A DNA stretch of 64,000 bases from Parasponia andersonii (GCA_002914805.1 JXTB01000110.1:257672-321671); one strand, 5' to 3'. Numbered from the stretch's first letter, positions 36,955 through 49,264 are shown. Translations and numbers: made by a program. Notes: generated by a model not told the origin, from the letters alone.

Positions 36955-37758
36955 TGTCGGTGACGATTCTTACCAGCTGTCCACGTGTCTTTGAACTGCT
37001 GACTCTGTATCTACCAACTGTCCATGTATCCTCGCTATCCCAGAGTGTTTTTGACTTCAGGTCAGGTCAGAAAGGCGGGGGTGGCTACCTGCAAAGACTC
37101 TCCGATGCTTAAGTCAGATGTTTATCCCTGAGATCGAGTAGTAAAGATCAAGTTTTTTTCTTGCTTATAAATTTTCATATATCTCTCTCTGTATATGTAT
37201 ATATCCTCCACGGCATGCATGACTCATATATATATAGTCCCGAAACTGAGAGCTTTCTGGCTCTCAATCCTATGATTGAGTACCTTTTTCATCATAACTT
37301 ACTCCAGAAATCACGGGCTGTGGTTACCGTAATTTCCCTTGCATTGTCGTGACCTACTTTCCACCGTCCTTATAGCTTGAGTCTAGCAGGGGCGAGACTT
37401 TGACAAGTTGTCGTCCTGTCATGATGGTTTGCCCGATGCACACACCTACCCAGGATTGCATTAAATGCTTTGTCCGGGTCATGAGCAGTATGCTGCCTCC
37501 AATGATCTTCTGGTGGAAAACTCCTGATGCTCCTGACCTCTAATTGTCGAGGTAAGAATTAGACTGGGCTGAACCCGTCCAGGGTCTGGGATGGATTCGA
37601 TCCTGGCCTCCGATAGCCCACGGGCCCATACGGTATCACGTGCGACTTGGGTGGATTTTAGGTGGTCCTTTTGGACACGTATCGAATAGTGTGCCTCCTA
37701 TGACCTGTTCTACCACTTAATCATCCACATGATACGTGATCTAAGAGTGGGCCCCACA
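36955..37758 (-). mobile_element. Element B: 3' LTR (fossil)
   Basis: On the minus strand it starts TGTGGGGCCC and ends CACCGACA, after a polypurine tract at 37759-37780. It carries a TATA-like tatatatatatga word around 37230-37242 (minus strand). Length equals that of the other LTR. Confidence 0.88.
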
Positions 37759-37985
37759 ACTACCCCTATTTCCCTATTTGATAAATTTGCATCCATTAAG
37801 TGGGGAAATCGTGCCTCTGGTCCACAAATTCGAAGGGTACATGTGGCTCATTGCCGTCATTTTTCTCCAATTACTGACATTGGTGCACGCCAACCCGTGT
37901 CATGATTTTTTCAAATTTTAAAATTCTAGTACTTCCGTCTTTCTTGCACTGTTCTCCTCCAGGGAAAACTTTTCAGCTCCTCCTC

Positions 37986-37992
37986 TATAAAA
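37986..37992 (+). promoter_or_regulatory. Element B: TATA box of the aORF
   Basis: CTCTATAAAAGCCGC here is the same word as upstream of element A's aORF, about 130 bp before the ATG at 38116. It lies between the polypurine tract and the aORF, pointing away from the 3' LTR. Confidence 0.6.
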
Positions 37993-38115
37993 GCCGCGCT
38001 TGTGCTCATTTCTTACTTTACCAAAATCCCCAAATATTCCAGTTTTCTCAAATCTTAGGGTTTCTTAATCTTCCCTTTTCTAGAACTTTTGCTTTCTTCG
38101 ATCGCATCCAAGATA

Positions 38116-41100
38116 ATGGCCCCGAACCAAAGTCAGAAGCTCCGCCCTATCACGGATTCCGAGTTGGGCTCGTTAAGGAAGCTGCTTTGCTTCCCTAACG
38201 GGGTCACTTTACAAAGGGTCAAGGGCCCGGCAGACTAGTATCTTCACCCTTCTGCCCCCGAAGGCTCTATCGTCTTGGGGAGGAGGCACCTGGAATGGCT
38301 GCGGTTTCCCCTTCCTCCCCTGGTTCACTAGTTCTTCAGCCTGACGGGAATTCATCCAATGCAATTGAACGCCAACGGGGTCATGATCCTGATGGAGCTC
38401 TCCGCTCTGTCGAACCTCCTTAACATGCATATCGACCTGGAGGTGGTCTTCTATGCCTACAAGCTCACCTTCATCCCTAAAAGGAGCTCTTACTCTACTT
38501 TCTCCCTCCAGCCACTCACGGGGCAGCAAGTTTTTTAGGGCTTGCCGAGGTCAGACAAGCAATGGGATTTCCACTCCAGGCTGAACTCCATCGGAAAGGC
38601 GTGGTGCTCTCCTTGGGTGAACAAAGAGTGTTTCCAAATTCCCCCATTTTTCTGTATAGTAAGTACTGAGTTGTATTTTGATTTTTGATTTGCATGTACT
38701 TTGTCCGTTTTCACTCATGATATTTTGCCTCGCACAGCCTCTATGGAGGAAAGTAGGTTCGAGCCGCGGCTGTCGGTGGGGTGGCTCAAGAAGCTGGAGA
38801 GAGTCATCGTCTTCGGGTCCTTCGAGGATTGCCGACACATTCAGGCCGTTCTGAATCCCCAGGTGATGAACACAATGCCGAAGATGGTCTCATATCTCCT
38901 CTTTTCGCGGGACACGTGGGTCATCACCAAGCACCTTCGGAGCCAGCTTGACGTCTCAGCTTTGAACCAATTCTGCTGGGATGAGCAGAGTCGCATCACC
39001 ATGGTGGGTTGTCAGATCACAACCTCAAGCTAGCTGGCAGGTCCCAATGACCTAGTGGCACTGACCAGTCTTGAGCTCGAAGAGGTAGTGAAGCTCATGA
39101 CCGAGGAGTGCGTCAGGTTCCGACGGGAGAAAGTTGCTGCCCCCAAGAGGGTTAGAGGTGAGTTCATTTTGTGCCCTAGGGCTCCGTCGATCAGGTAATG
39201 GCTGTGTTTTAATCACGTTGCTTGCTCTTACAGGTTTGGACGTAGGCCCTTCAACAAATCCCTCCCCAGTCAAGGGAAGTACTGTCGCATACTGAGCTCG
39301 ATCCAAGGTCCCCGCTGGTCAGTGTCTGGTGATGTCCTCTGAGGACGAGGCCGGGGGGCAGGGAGTTATCACCCCAAGAACGGGCTCGGAAGATGACTTG
39401 GAGGATCTACTTACGTCCAAGGGTGAAACGCCCATAGTTCCTTCTCCTAAGGCAGGTAGACCCGTGACTCAGGAGACGCCGGCCATAAAGATTATGTATG
39501 GCAAAGGGGGGCCTTCGAGCCTGCCAGGGGATCCTGCTGCACTGACTTCTTCCGTCCCTAGCTCTGGTTCGAAGGTGGACACAGGGTCCGGTGCTGCCTG
39601 CTCCTGTAGAAAGATTGCCGAGCTCAGCAGAGGGTCTCCGAGGCTAAAGTCTCGGTTGACTTCCCCTCCCTCGGTCCCTATGAAGCGAGGTCACGAAGTC
39701 GACCCGTCCAAGAGGAAGGAAAGCTCGAAAGGAAAGAAAGGCAGAACTACCCCTTCTTCCGACAGTGACAATTATGGGGCTACCCTGATCCTTATGAGAA
39801 GGAGAAGGTCTACGTGCGGTGGCCCATCTCCAAGGGAGGTGGTAGCCAAAGCCGCTGAAGCAGCGGCAGTCGCTGTGGCTTCTTCTACTGAGGATGCGCC
39901 ACCTTCAGCTGTTACCGAAGGTGCATTTGCCGATACCCTACTTTCTACCATCCCCACCTCCGCCACTTCGAAAGCGTCAAAAAAAGCTACTAGAGTGTGT
40001 TTGGTGGGGGGTGAAGGTGTCCTCGCAATCGGCGTGGTGGAGTCGCATTCCCCGGACGCAGATAACGCCCAGGAAGAGGGTCCAGCTACGCAGTTCGAGC
40101 TGGAGGCACTCTCCCTGAAGAACGTAAAGCTCGTTGCTGGCCACAGTATTGCATAGGTTTGGCTCGTCTGGCCATCACCTCCATGTTTTCGGCATCTTTG
40201 CTGAACACTGACTCCCTTTCTTATATTCTGCAGCTAACAACCATCCAGTCCTTTTATTCCTCTCGTGTCGGTGAGCTGACCGGGCAGCTGAACACCCGTG
40301 CTGTGATAGCTGAGCAGAGCGAGGTTGCCCTTGCCATATTAAGGGTAGACTTTGACCTGTACCGAAGCCTGGACGAGGCTAGGGTCAGCAGCATGGTGGC
40401 CCATGCTTTGAGCGTGGAGAGAGCGAGGCGTGAGGAGCTGGTCGCCAAGTTGGCTGAGGCAGAGGAGAAGGTCTGACCTCTCAAAGCTGAGGTCCTGGGT
40501 CTGCGCTTGGTGATCGAGGTTACTAGGCTGGCCCAAGCTGAGCTCAAGGTCAAGGAGCAGGAGCTGCAGAGCGTAGGGGTAGAGATGAGGCTGGCTTTCA
40601 TTGCTTGCGACAGAGCCATCGACGAGGCTAAGGAGGCGAGGAAAGCCGAGGCAAAAGCTAAGTTGGAAGCCTATTCTCTGTAGCAGACTCGACTAGTCCA
40701 ACGAGGTAATCCAACATCTTTATATGGATCATCGTAAACTGATGGAAGCTCATATGGAGCTGTCTCGCAGGCGCGGTGAAGATCTCGCCGATATTAACAC
40801 TCTTTTGATCTACTTATCACAACAGCAAGCAGAACTGAGGCTAGCAACGCTGAGAGATAGGCTGGCAGACGCAGAGAAGCTGAAGATAAGGTACCAGAGG
40901 CAGGTGGCCATCCTTTCTGCGGAGAGCTATAGGTCTGGCTGGGAGAACATGGAATTCGAGAGCCATGTGGAAGTGGTGATGCCAGACCAGTTCGATGAGC
41001 AAAAAGGTGTCAAGAGGGACCATTATTCCGTCAGGTACTATATGCAGTAGTTAGGAGATGAGATTAACATCATGTACCCTGCTGACGTACTGAAGATGCT

Positions 41101-41900
41101 CGGCGAAGAAAAAGATGGGCCCTCTACATCTGCCTCTGTCACTAGAGAGATTGTTCCTGCTTCCGGTCTGCCAGAACAAGCCACAGAGGTTCCTGGGGTT
41201 CAGCCTGGTCCTGGTGCTTTAACTGGTAGAGGGTCAAGTGTGGTCGTCTTGTCTAGTGATGATTCCAACCCCGATATGCTATTCCTTGCCAAAGCTGGGC
41301 CAAGCACTAAAGCCGGCATCGCTCCCCCCACTGGAGGTAATTAGGGCTCCTTGCTCTTTTGTGTATTTGTAAAGTACTGACTGTATTATGTAAAGATGAC
41401 CTTTGTTGTAAGCATCTATTTAAATAATAAAAACGGCATACTTTTCTCATGTTTATTCTATTTTTTTTATTGCCCGCATTCGTGGTTAGGGTCGGATATC
41501 ATATACGATGCCATTCCTATGTCAGCAGTCTGGCCGACCTCTGAGTCTGGCCCAATCGTATATGATTTGGAGTTATTAGTGAATTCCACCCATGCTATGA
41601 TTGACAAGATTAGCTCTGGAGATCAGGATGTGAGTTCCGGCTCGTCTAGCTTTGAGGATGTATAATTTCTGTTATGACTTACCTTAGCAGAATTTGATCC
41701 GCACGGATGGTTGGACTTCTCCGACCCTAAATGGGAACACACCAGGAGCTAGCTCCAAGGATTGGTCGACAACTGCTTGGACTAATTGTTGCAAAGGAAG
41801 AGGCATGGGCTCAGGTCTCACCAGGAGCAAACAGGGCGTTACCACTTCGATGTGTCCTTACGAGTCTGTCCAAGACCTGCTCCCGACAGATAGAGATACT
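38116..41900 (+). pseudogene. Element B: aORF opposite to gag-pol, intron-bearing (fossil)
   Basis: The unit starts MAPNQSQKLRPITDSELGSL and parallels element A's aORF through the TGIHPMQLNANGVMIL and GLPRSDKQWD segments of the putative gypsy-type transposon domain. Next come a Ser/Pro/Lys-rich middle near 39330-40150 and an Ala/Glu/Arg-rich, probably coiled-coil part near 40240-40690. A tail near 41690-41850 (DPHGWLDFSDPKW) also matches element A. Predicted GT-AG introns are 38659-38737, 39158-39233 and 40157-40233, each at the place of one in A. What the protein does is unknown. The copy is broken. Confidence 0.75.
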
Positions 41901-41994
41901 GGGCCCATGTCTCTGTCAACCACGCATCCTGTAATTTAAGCAATAATAAACAGAATTTGGTTTTAAAATCTGTCTTCATGTTTGGTCTTATCTG

Positions 41995-42230
41995 GGCCTA
42001 CTTCCAATGGGTAGGCCTTGGCCCCATCTACTTTCAGTCCATGCATAGCTAGGGCGCTCTCTGGGGAGGGTCTACTTCCAACGGGTAGACCTTGGCCATG
42101 TTTATCTTTGGCTTATGCATAGCTAAGGTACTCCCTGGGGAGGGTCTACTTTCAACGATTAGACCCTGGCCCTGTTTACCTTTAGCATAGTCGTAGTTTA
42201 GGTGCTCTCTAGGGAGGATCTTATCGCTCA
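41995..42230 (-). repeat. Element B: 75-bp tandem repeat, three copies
   Basis: The word 'ctactt(c/t)caa' recurs at 41998, 42072 and 42146. Unit length and position match the four-copy array of element A. Confidence 0.75.
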
Positions 42231-42299
42231 ACTCTTCCCCATCCTGTAGGCATTCCTTGAGGGTCGGTGGCAAGTTTTTGTTGTGCGGCCTGTTACCCT

Positions 42300-42780
42300 T
42301 CGTACATCCTCTCGGGTCGTCAGCGAGTGACGTGATCCCCATAGTATGATTTTTAATGAGATCTGCTGGCAAGCATTTTATTGCGTAGCTCATTCCTCCT
42401 CGTACGTTTTCTCGGTTCATCGGCAAGCATTTTATTGTGCGATGTGATTCCCATACTACGATCTTTAATGAGGTCTGCTGGCAAGCATTTTATTGCACGA
42501 TGTGATTTAATGAGGTCTGCTGGCAAGCATTTTATTGCGTAGCTCATTCCACTTTGTACATTTTCTCGGGCCATCAGCAAGCATTTTATTGCGCGATGTG
42601 ATTTCCATAATACGATCGTTATTGAGGTCTACTGGCAAGCATTTTATTGCATAGCTCATTCCTCTTCATACATTTTCTCGGGCCATCGGCAAGCATTTTA
42701 TTGTGCGATGTGATTCCCATAGTACGATCTTTATTTGAGCGAATAGTTCAAGGGGTCTGGCACTAGGGGCAGACCCTTTT
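42300..42780 (-). repeat. Element B: tandem repeats with 'ggcaagcattttattg' and a terminal hairpin
   Basis: The word ggcaagcattttattg occurs seven times between about 42367 and 42705, with flanking 'gtacgttttctcgg' and 'cgatgtgattcccat' words as in element A's 100-bp array. The hairpin word gggtctg...cagaccc (42753-42776) follows on the integrase side. Confidence 0.75.
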
Positions 42781-42879
42781 ACATAGCAATCCAATGGATA
42801 AATCCGTGTAGCAGACATCTTGATCTGTTTTGGAATCAGGCTATTTGATAATACAAGCATTTACATGTGTCTCATACGT

Positions 42880-44060
42880 GGTATTTTTTCAAGTGCTGGG
42901 CATTCCACGTATTAGGTAGGCTATTTCTGGTCTTGAGTCCTTTCAGGACGTACGCGCCATTGTTAAGCGTTTTGATCACCTCGTAGAGCCCGACCCAGTT
43001 AGAGTCTAGCTTCGAGGAATTTCCTGTTCTGACCTTTAAGACCTAATCTCTAGTGTTAAACCGACGAGCGCTAACCTTCTTTGCATAATAAGACCTGGCT
43101 TCCAGGCCAGATGGACTAGAGCCATGTCCCTTATTTCTTCAAGGAGATCTGTGTTGCGGCTTAGCTACTACTCGTTCAGTAAGACGTCTCTTACCACTTC
43201 AGAGAGATGGGTCAAGAGGCCAATCTCAGTCGGGATCACAGCCTCTGACCCGTAGACCATGGCGACTGGTGTTCTTCCTATTAATCTCCGCTCCATGGTT
43301 CGATAGGCTCACACGGCTGCCAGTAGCTCTTCTAACCACCTTCCTTTAGTTTCCTGCAAGTTCTTTTTTATATTGCTGAATATGGCCTTGTTTGTTGCTT
43401 CTACTTGGCTGTTTCCTTGAGGGTAGTTTACGGATGAGAAGCTGAGCTTTATATTATACAAATCACACAACTCCTTAAGCTTGGCATTTTAGAATTGCAT
43501 GCCATGATCAGCGTGTATCTCTTTCGGGATTCTATATGAGCAGATTATATTTTTCTAAATGAAGTTAATCGTGTCTGCCTTATTGACGGTTGCATAGGCT
43601 TCAGTTTCTACCCATTTGGTAAAATAGTCGATGGCCAGCAAGACATATCTTCTTCCCCTAGGACTTCTAGGGTGCTCTCCAAGGATATCCAAACTCCACT
43701 TAGCGAAGGGCCAAGGAGTTATGTTTGAATGGAGCTCTTCTGCGGGTTGGCATTTCAAGGGGGCGAATCTCTGGCACTTATCACATTTCTTGACAAACTA
43801 GGCTGCCTCGGTCATCATGTAGGGCTAGAAGTATCCAGCCGTTAAAGCCTTGTGGGCGAGGATATGCCCGCAGAGTGGTTGCCACACGCTCCCTCGTGGA
43901 TTTCCTTCATCAACTTCTGCACCCCTATGGGACCTACACACCTCTGCATTGGTCCCATCGTTGATCTTTTATACAGTCGGCCCCCCACTATCACTATCAG
44001 GCACCCTTCAGTCTGATTGACCTTGCTTTTTAGGGGTCTGCGGGCAGGTTTTCCGACACC
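42880..44060 (-). pseudogene. Element B: integrase region (fossil)
   Basis: It matches element A's integrase on the opposite strand: KCQPAEELHSNITPWPFAKW, then LAIDYFTKWVETEAYATVN near 43560-43760. The zinc-binding part lies near 43770-43900. The C-terminal part ends near 42890 (NTWNAQHLKKY-like). The copy is broken. Confidence 0.82.
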
Positions 44061-44229
44061 AAGTATTGGGTGATGGGTCTCATCCAGCCTTCGTCTTCAG
44101 AGTCGGTTGCGAACATGTGGCATGCGGGGGTCTCCAAAGGGTCTCTCATATTTTTGCTCTCTAGCAGAATCTCTATATGTTCGGTTGTCCCCCGATCGAT
44201 GCACTTCTAGCTAGCTCATTGGCCTTTTG

Positions 44230-44675
44230 ATTCATCTCCCTAGGTATCTGTTCGATATCGAAGTTGCTAAAGCGGGCTTTTGCCCCATTACCCTGGAGAA
44301 GTACCTGTATAATCTTGGCTCTTTTACTTCGAAGTTTCCCCTGACCTGACCCACAATCAGTTGTGAGTTAGTCCTTACCGCGATGTTCTCTACCCCGAAG
44401 TGCAGAGCCAGCTCAAGGCTTTGTAGTGGCGCCTCGTACTCTGCCTCATTGTTCGTTGCCTGGAAATCAAGTCTCAAAGCTTTCTCTACCCTGAGTCCTG
44501 TTGAGGTCTGCAGGACTACTCTGATACCTGACCCCAAGGTGTTCGTGGATTCGTCAGTGTAGAGGGTCCAGGTTGAAAGGATGTGAGCCAGAGATGTCTG
44601 AGGCGAGTCGCATGGCTCGCGGAAGGACTGGATTTCCACTAGGAAGTCTACCATGACTTGCCCTTTCTTCACCAT
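44230..44675 (-). pseudogene. Element B: second RNase H domain (fossil)
   Basis: Segments WTLYTDESTNTLGSGI, NNEAEYEAPLQSLELALHF and RTNSQLIVGQVRG parallel element A. This confirms the dual RNase H layout of the Tat lineage. Confidence 0.82.
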
Positions 44676-44679
44676 TCGA

Positions 44680-45890
44680 GGTCGATACTCAATGTCGTAT
44701 ATCCCCAGCTCGATGGCCCATTGGTCAGTCGTCCCGATAGGTTCGGTTTGGCCAAGATTTGCTGGATGGGGAAGTCTGTATACACTGTAACCGAGTGAGC
44801 CTTGAAGTACTGCCTTAGTCTTTTCTTAACATTGACCAAAGCGAGAACCAGTTTCTCCGCCATACTGTATCGCGTCTCGGCGTCCAGGAGCATGCGGCGT
44901 AAAATATCGGCTTATGCTTGCTATCTTCCTCGACGAATAGTACGGTGTTGATCGTTACTTCGGACACTACCAAATAAGCATATAGGCACTGCCTCTCTGC
45001 TGGGGAAGCCAGGATAGGCGGGTTACTTAAATACAATTTGAGCTCTGTCAGTGCCTTGTCCTGCTCCTCCCCCTAGATGATTGTGGAGCTTTTCTTTATG
45101 TACTAGAAGAAAAGCTTACATTGATCAGACATTTTTGAGACAAACTGGCTGAGCGCGACTATCATCCTAGTTAGGCGCTGGACCTCCCAAATGGTTGAGG
45201 GTCTTTGTACATCTGTGATTGAGGATAACTGGGTCGAGTTGGCCTCAATACCCCGTCTGCACACGAGGTGCCCCAGGAACTGGCCAGAAGACACCCCGAA
45301 TGCACATTTCTTGGGGTTCAGACGCATTCGGTAGTGCCTCAGATTCTGGAAACATTCGTCCAGATGGCCCAGATAGTCCAGAGCTTCTTTGCTCTTTATG
45401 ACCATATCATCGATGTAAACCTCCATCGTCTTCCCTAGTAGCTCGACGAACATTTTGTTCATGAGCCTCTGGTAGGTCGCCACCACGTTCTTCAAGCCAA
45501 AAGGCATGCGTTTGTAATAATACAGACATCTCTCTGTAATGAATGCCGTATGGATCTGGTCTTCCTCATAAAGGGGAATCTGGTTGTATCCAGAGTAGAC
45601 ATCTAGGAAGCTCATCCTGTCGAATCTCACCATCGCATCGACCATTTGATCGATCTTCAGCAGGGGAAAGCTGTCTTTTAGGCAGGCCTTATTCAGATTA
45701 GTGAAATCTATGCAGGTCTGATCATCGCCATTTTTCTTCTTTACATTTTTCTTATTTACCACCACCTGGTTAGAGACCCAGCATGGGTATATGCACTCCA
45801 TGATTAGGCCATTTTCCAGTAGTATCTCGACCTCCTTGTTGATCACCTTGTTTTTCTCTGGTGCGAATCTTTAGGGCTTCTGTCTGACCG
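44680..45890 (-). pseudogene. Element B: reverse transcriptase and gypsy RNase H region (fossil)
   Basis: Segments IDFTNLNKACLKDSFPL, SGYNQIPLYEEDQIH, MEVYIDDMVIKS (near 45430-45395) and KKCAFGVSSGQFLGHLV are clear gypsy RT hallmarks. They are followed by the RNase H stretch ETRYSMAEKLVLALV near 44850. The copy is broken. Confidence 0.88.
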
Positions 45891-46149
45891 GGGGAAAGTT
45901 GGGATCTGTGTTCAGTCAGTGGCAAGCGTGCGCGGGGTCTATTCTGTGCATGTCATCGTGGGACCACGCAAAGATGTCTTCGTTCCGCCTAAGGAATTCC
46001 AACAGCTTGTTATTTTCCTCTTCAGCCAACAAGGCCCCGATCAAGACTACTTTCTCCGGTTCTACTTCTTTCAAAGGAACCAGTTCCTCAATCATGGTTT
46101 CAGGCCCATCAGACTCCTCTTCGATCCACTTTATGTATGCTAGCAGGCG

Positions 46150-46660
46150 GTCCTTTGATTGCTATCTATCCCCTGTCAAGACATTCGTGCTCGTGTTGGC
46201 TCACCTCAAGGCGGTCGAAAAACATTTCCTCGCGGAGGCCTGGTCTCCTTTAATGTCTATCGTGTAAGTACTATCCTTCGATTGAAATCTTAAGACCTGG
46301 TGGAGGGTAGAGGCGACCCCATGCATGGCGTGGATCCACCCTCTCCCCATTATGACGTTAAAAGAGGACTGGCAATCGATGACGACGAAATCTATATCCA
46401 GGCACCTCTCCGTGGCACAGACCTTCAGAGTTACGATGCCCAAGGGGCTGACCTTAGTACTATTGAAGGCGAATAGCAGCTGCAGGTCGGCATGAGCGCG
46501 CTCTGATTCAAGCCCATATTCTCGAATGTGCTGACGAATAGGATGTCGACGCTACTCCTGCCGTCAACCAGGACCCTTCCGACCAACACAGAGTCGATCT
46601 GCAGCTTAATCACCAGAGGGTCATCATAAGGAAGGCACACCTTTGCCAAATCTTACTGGG
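46150..46660 (-). pseudogene. Element B: aspartic protease region (fossil)
   Basis: It reads VLVDGRSSVDILFVSTFENMG, then DFVVIDCQSSFNVIMGRGW, collinear with element A. It contains the upstream part of the domain that element A has lost. Confidence 0.75.
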
Positions 46661-46739
46661 TAAAGGTGATGAGGGCGGCTGAGGTGTAGCTTTCTCCCAT
46701 CGTCAGGTGGTTCACAGAATGCCCCATGCCTCTCAGGCG

Positions 46740-48410
46740 CTTCACCCTCTCTTCGGTTTTTTCTGGTGCTTTTCCTTCTCTTCCTGACTCTGGGTCGACT
46801 CTGGTCTACCTATAATCATTGGCACTATCCTCAGAGCCTGCTCTCCCGATCCAGAGGCTTGGGTTTGATTTCCTTTTTCGAGCCCAGCGGCATCCTCCTT
46901 GGACTGGCTTTCGCCTGTCTTCACATACTGCTTCAACTTGCCGGCTTGGATCACTATCATAACCTGCGCGTAAAGGCTACAGCAGTTGACAGTATCATGC
47001 CCGTGATCTTTGTGAAATTGACAGTACCTGCTCCTGTTCTTCATGTGCTCGGGAATGCCAGACTTGGGTGGATCTTTGAAAATGCTCCTATCTCTGTTCC
47101 AGAAGCAGATCACATCGATCGGTATATTGAGCTCGTACTTCGGCAGAGAGTCCTTAAACGTTTTCCTCCTCTTGCCGCTTTCTTGATTGGCTAGGGTTGG
47201 GGCTCCCTGTTTCAGTGCTGGCCCCTGGCCGGCGCAGGCCTCTTTATTCCTTGCGTAGCTGGGGTTTTGCGCCGACGCTGTAGTTATTGCGGCAGAGGCT
47301 TTGGGCACTTTCTGATGGCTCTCTAGCACCCTAAATACCCCTTCCGATTTTGCCTAGACGTCTATCATGTCGTATGGCGAATTCAAGAACAAGTGGTCCG
47401 ACAGCATCGATCCTGGCTGTAGGACCTTGACGAACGAGCTCGTGGTTTGGGCCGAGTCAGCATTGTGCACCAAGGACATCTCCATGAAACGCGACAAATA
47501 TTCCCTTGAAGACTCGTTGGCAGATTACTCCAACCGGTCTAAGTCTCGCATAGTTTTTTCTTGCCTCCGGATGCTCGCGTATTGTTTTAGGAAAAGTTTG
47601 CAGAAATCTTCAAATCCGTTTATAGACTTTTCCGGGAGTTGCTTAAACCACAACAGGGATGGCTCTGCTAGGGTGGTAGAGAAGACCTTGCAGGTCATAG
47701 CTTCATCCCTAGTTTCCAGGGCCATCTTCTGTTAGAAATGGTATATGTGGTCAAGGAGGTCGGTCTTTTCCTTGAACAGTCTGAAGGTCGGGGTCGTGAA
47801 GTCCTTCGGCTTGGGCTCCAGTTAGATCCAATCGGCAAAGGCCATCTGGTTGATCCCACGCACGGTCTGTTCTGCCAGATCATCAGGGGTCTGGTTGTGA
47901 TGGGCCCCGAGCCTCTTACTCAGCTCTGCCATAATCTCCTGTTTTGAGTTGTGAAGCGCACCTTCCGGGCTCTCCTAGTGTCTTCTGCCCACTGTCGTTC
48001 CCGCCCGGAAAGGCCTTATCTGACTTTGTCGTTCCCTCTACATCCGCGATCTGGATTGGGCGGGGACTTCCCTCGGTGGTTGCTGACCCCTAGACTCTTG
48101 CTGGACCTCCTCGTCGAAGTCCTCCCTTCGCTGCTCCTAGCTTCGCTTGCCAATAGCCTTTCAAGGTAGGCATTATCTTTACAAACTTCTGCGACTTCAT
48201 CTTTTAAGCCCAGGATGGCCTCGTGGGCCATCTTGACCTTCCTGTTTACTTCTGCCAAGGCGGCAAGTATTTGGTCTAGCTTTTGCTCCAGACTGGATCG
48301 CGCTTCCCAGGAGCTTTTTTTGGCGTCGAGACATGTGCTCCTAGTTGTCATTCTTGAGGGTGCCATCCGATGTCGTATGGCTTTTTTGTTCAGGAAGAGC
48401 GTGGTCATGA
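46740..48410 (-). pseudogene. Element B: gag region (fossil)
   Basis: The N-terminal part is helical and charged (LDQILAALAEVNRKVKMAHEA). A retrotransposon gag core lies near 47530-47730 (LLWFKQLPEKSINGFEDFCK). The C-terminal part has the Cys/His segment YCQFHKDHGHDTVNC near 46990-47040, characteristic of Tat-type gag. The copy is broken. Confidence 0.8.
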
Positions 48411-48441
48411 GACTCTTACTCTTTCTCTCGCACTCAACATT

Positions 48442-48457
48442 CCTACAAACGGCGCCA
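48442..48457 (-). other. Element B: primer binding site
   Basis: On the minus strand TGGCGCCGTTTGTAGG lies three bases inside the 5' LTR end. The TGGCGCCGTT core is common in plant gypsy elements and resembles a tRNA-Asp-type primer site. The tRNA assignment is from memory. Confidence 0.65.
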
Positions 48458-48460
48458 AAC

Positions 48461-49264
48461 TATTAGTAATAAATCTTACTAGCTGTCCACGTATCTCTGA
48501 ACTGCTGATGCTGTATCTACCAACTGTCCATGTATCCTCGCAATCCCAGAGTGCTTTTGACTTCAGGTCGGGTCAGAGAGGCGGCGGTCGCTACCTGCAA
48601 AAACTTTCTGATGCTTAAGTCAGATGTTTATCCCTGAGATCGAGTAGCAAAGATCAAGTTTTTCTCTTGCTTATAAATTTTCATATATCTCTCTTTGTAT
48701 ATGTATATATCCTCAGGGGATGCATGGCTCATATATATATAGTCCCGGAACTGAGAGCTTTCTGGCTCTCAATTCCAGGATCGAGTATCTTTTTTCATCA
48801 TGAATTACTCCAGAAATCACGGGCCGTGGTTACTGTAATTTCCCTTGCATTGTCGTGACCTGCTTTCTACCGTCCCCTATGCTCGAGCCTGGCAGGAGCG
48901 AGACTTTGACAAGCTACCGTCCTGTCAGGACAATTTGCGCAATGCGCACATCTACACAGGATTGTATTAAATACCCTGTCTGGGTCTGGAGCAGTGCGCT
49001 GCCTCCAATGATCTTCTAACAGAAGACCCTCGAAGCTCCTGACCCCTAGTTGTCGAGGTAAGAATTAGACTGGGCCGAACCCGTCCAGGGTCTTGGATAG
49101 ATTCAGCCCTGGCCTCCGACAGCCCACGGGCCCATACGGTATCACGTATAACTCGTGTGGCTTTTAAGCGGTCTTTCTGGACACGTGTCAGATAGTGTGC
49201 CCCCTGTGACCTATTCTGCCACTTAATCGTCCATGTGGTACATGATCTAAGAGCGAGTCCCACA
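48461..49264 (-). mobile_element. Element B: 5' LTR (fossil)
   Basis: It aligns end to end with 36955-37758 at the same length. On the minus strand it starts TGTGGGACTC and ends ATTACTAATA next to the primer site. Confidence 0.88.

Larger units (their letters stand above)
36955..49264 (-). mobile_element. Element B: complete-length Ty3/gypsy Tat-lineage LTR retrotransposon (fossil)
   Basis: The two LTRs are 804 bp each, 36955-37758 and 48461-49264. The flanking 5-mers taaag (36950-36954) and taaaa (49265-49269) fit a target duplication with one change. On the minus strand the order is 5' LTR, primer site, gag, protease, RT, RNase H, second RNase H, integrase, tandem repeats, then an aORF on the opposite strand, polypurine tract and 3' LTR. 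This is the same layout as element A but with gag and both LTRs present. The LTRs differ at roughly a tenth of sites by eye, many of them C/T or G/A, suggesting a few million years at usual plant rates. It is broken, with around ten or more interruptions. Confidence 0.9.

Noticed and set aside
42049-42580. Open frames in the tandem arrays of element B
   Set aside because: Same reason as for element A: repeat-driven open frames without independent coding evidence.
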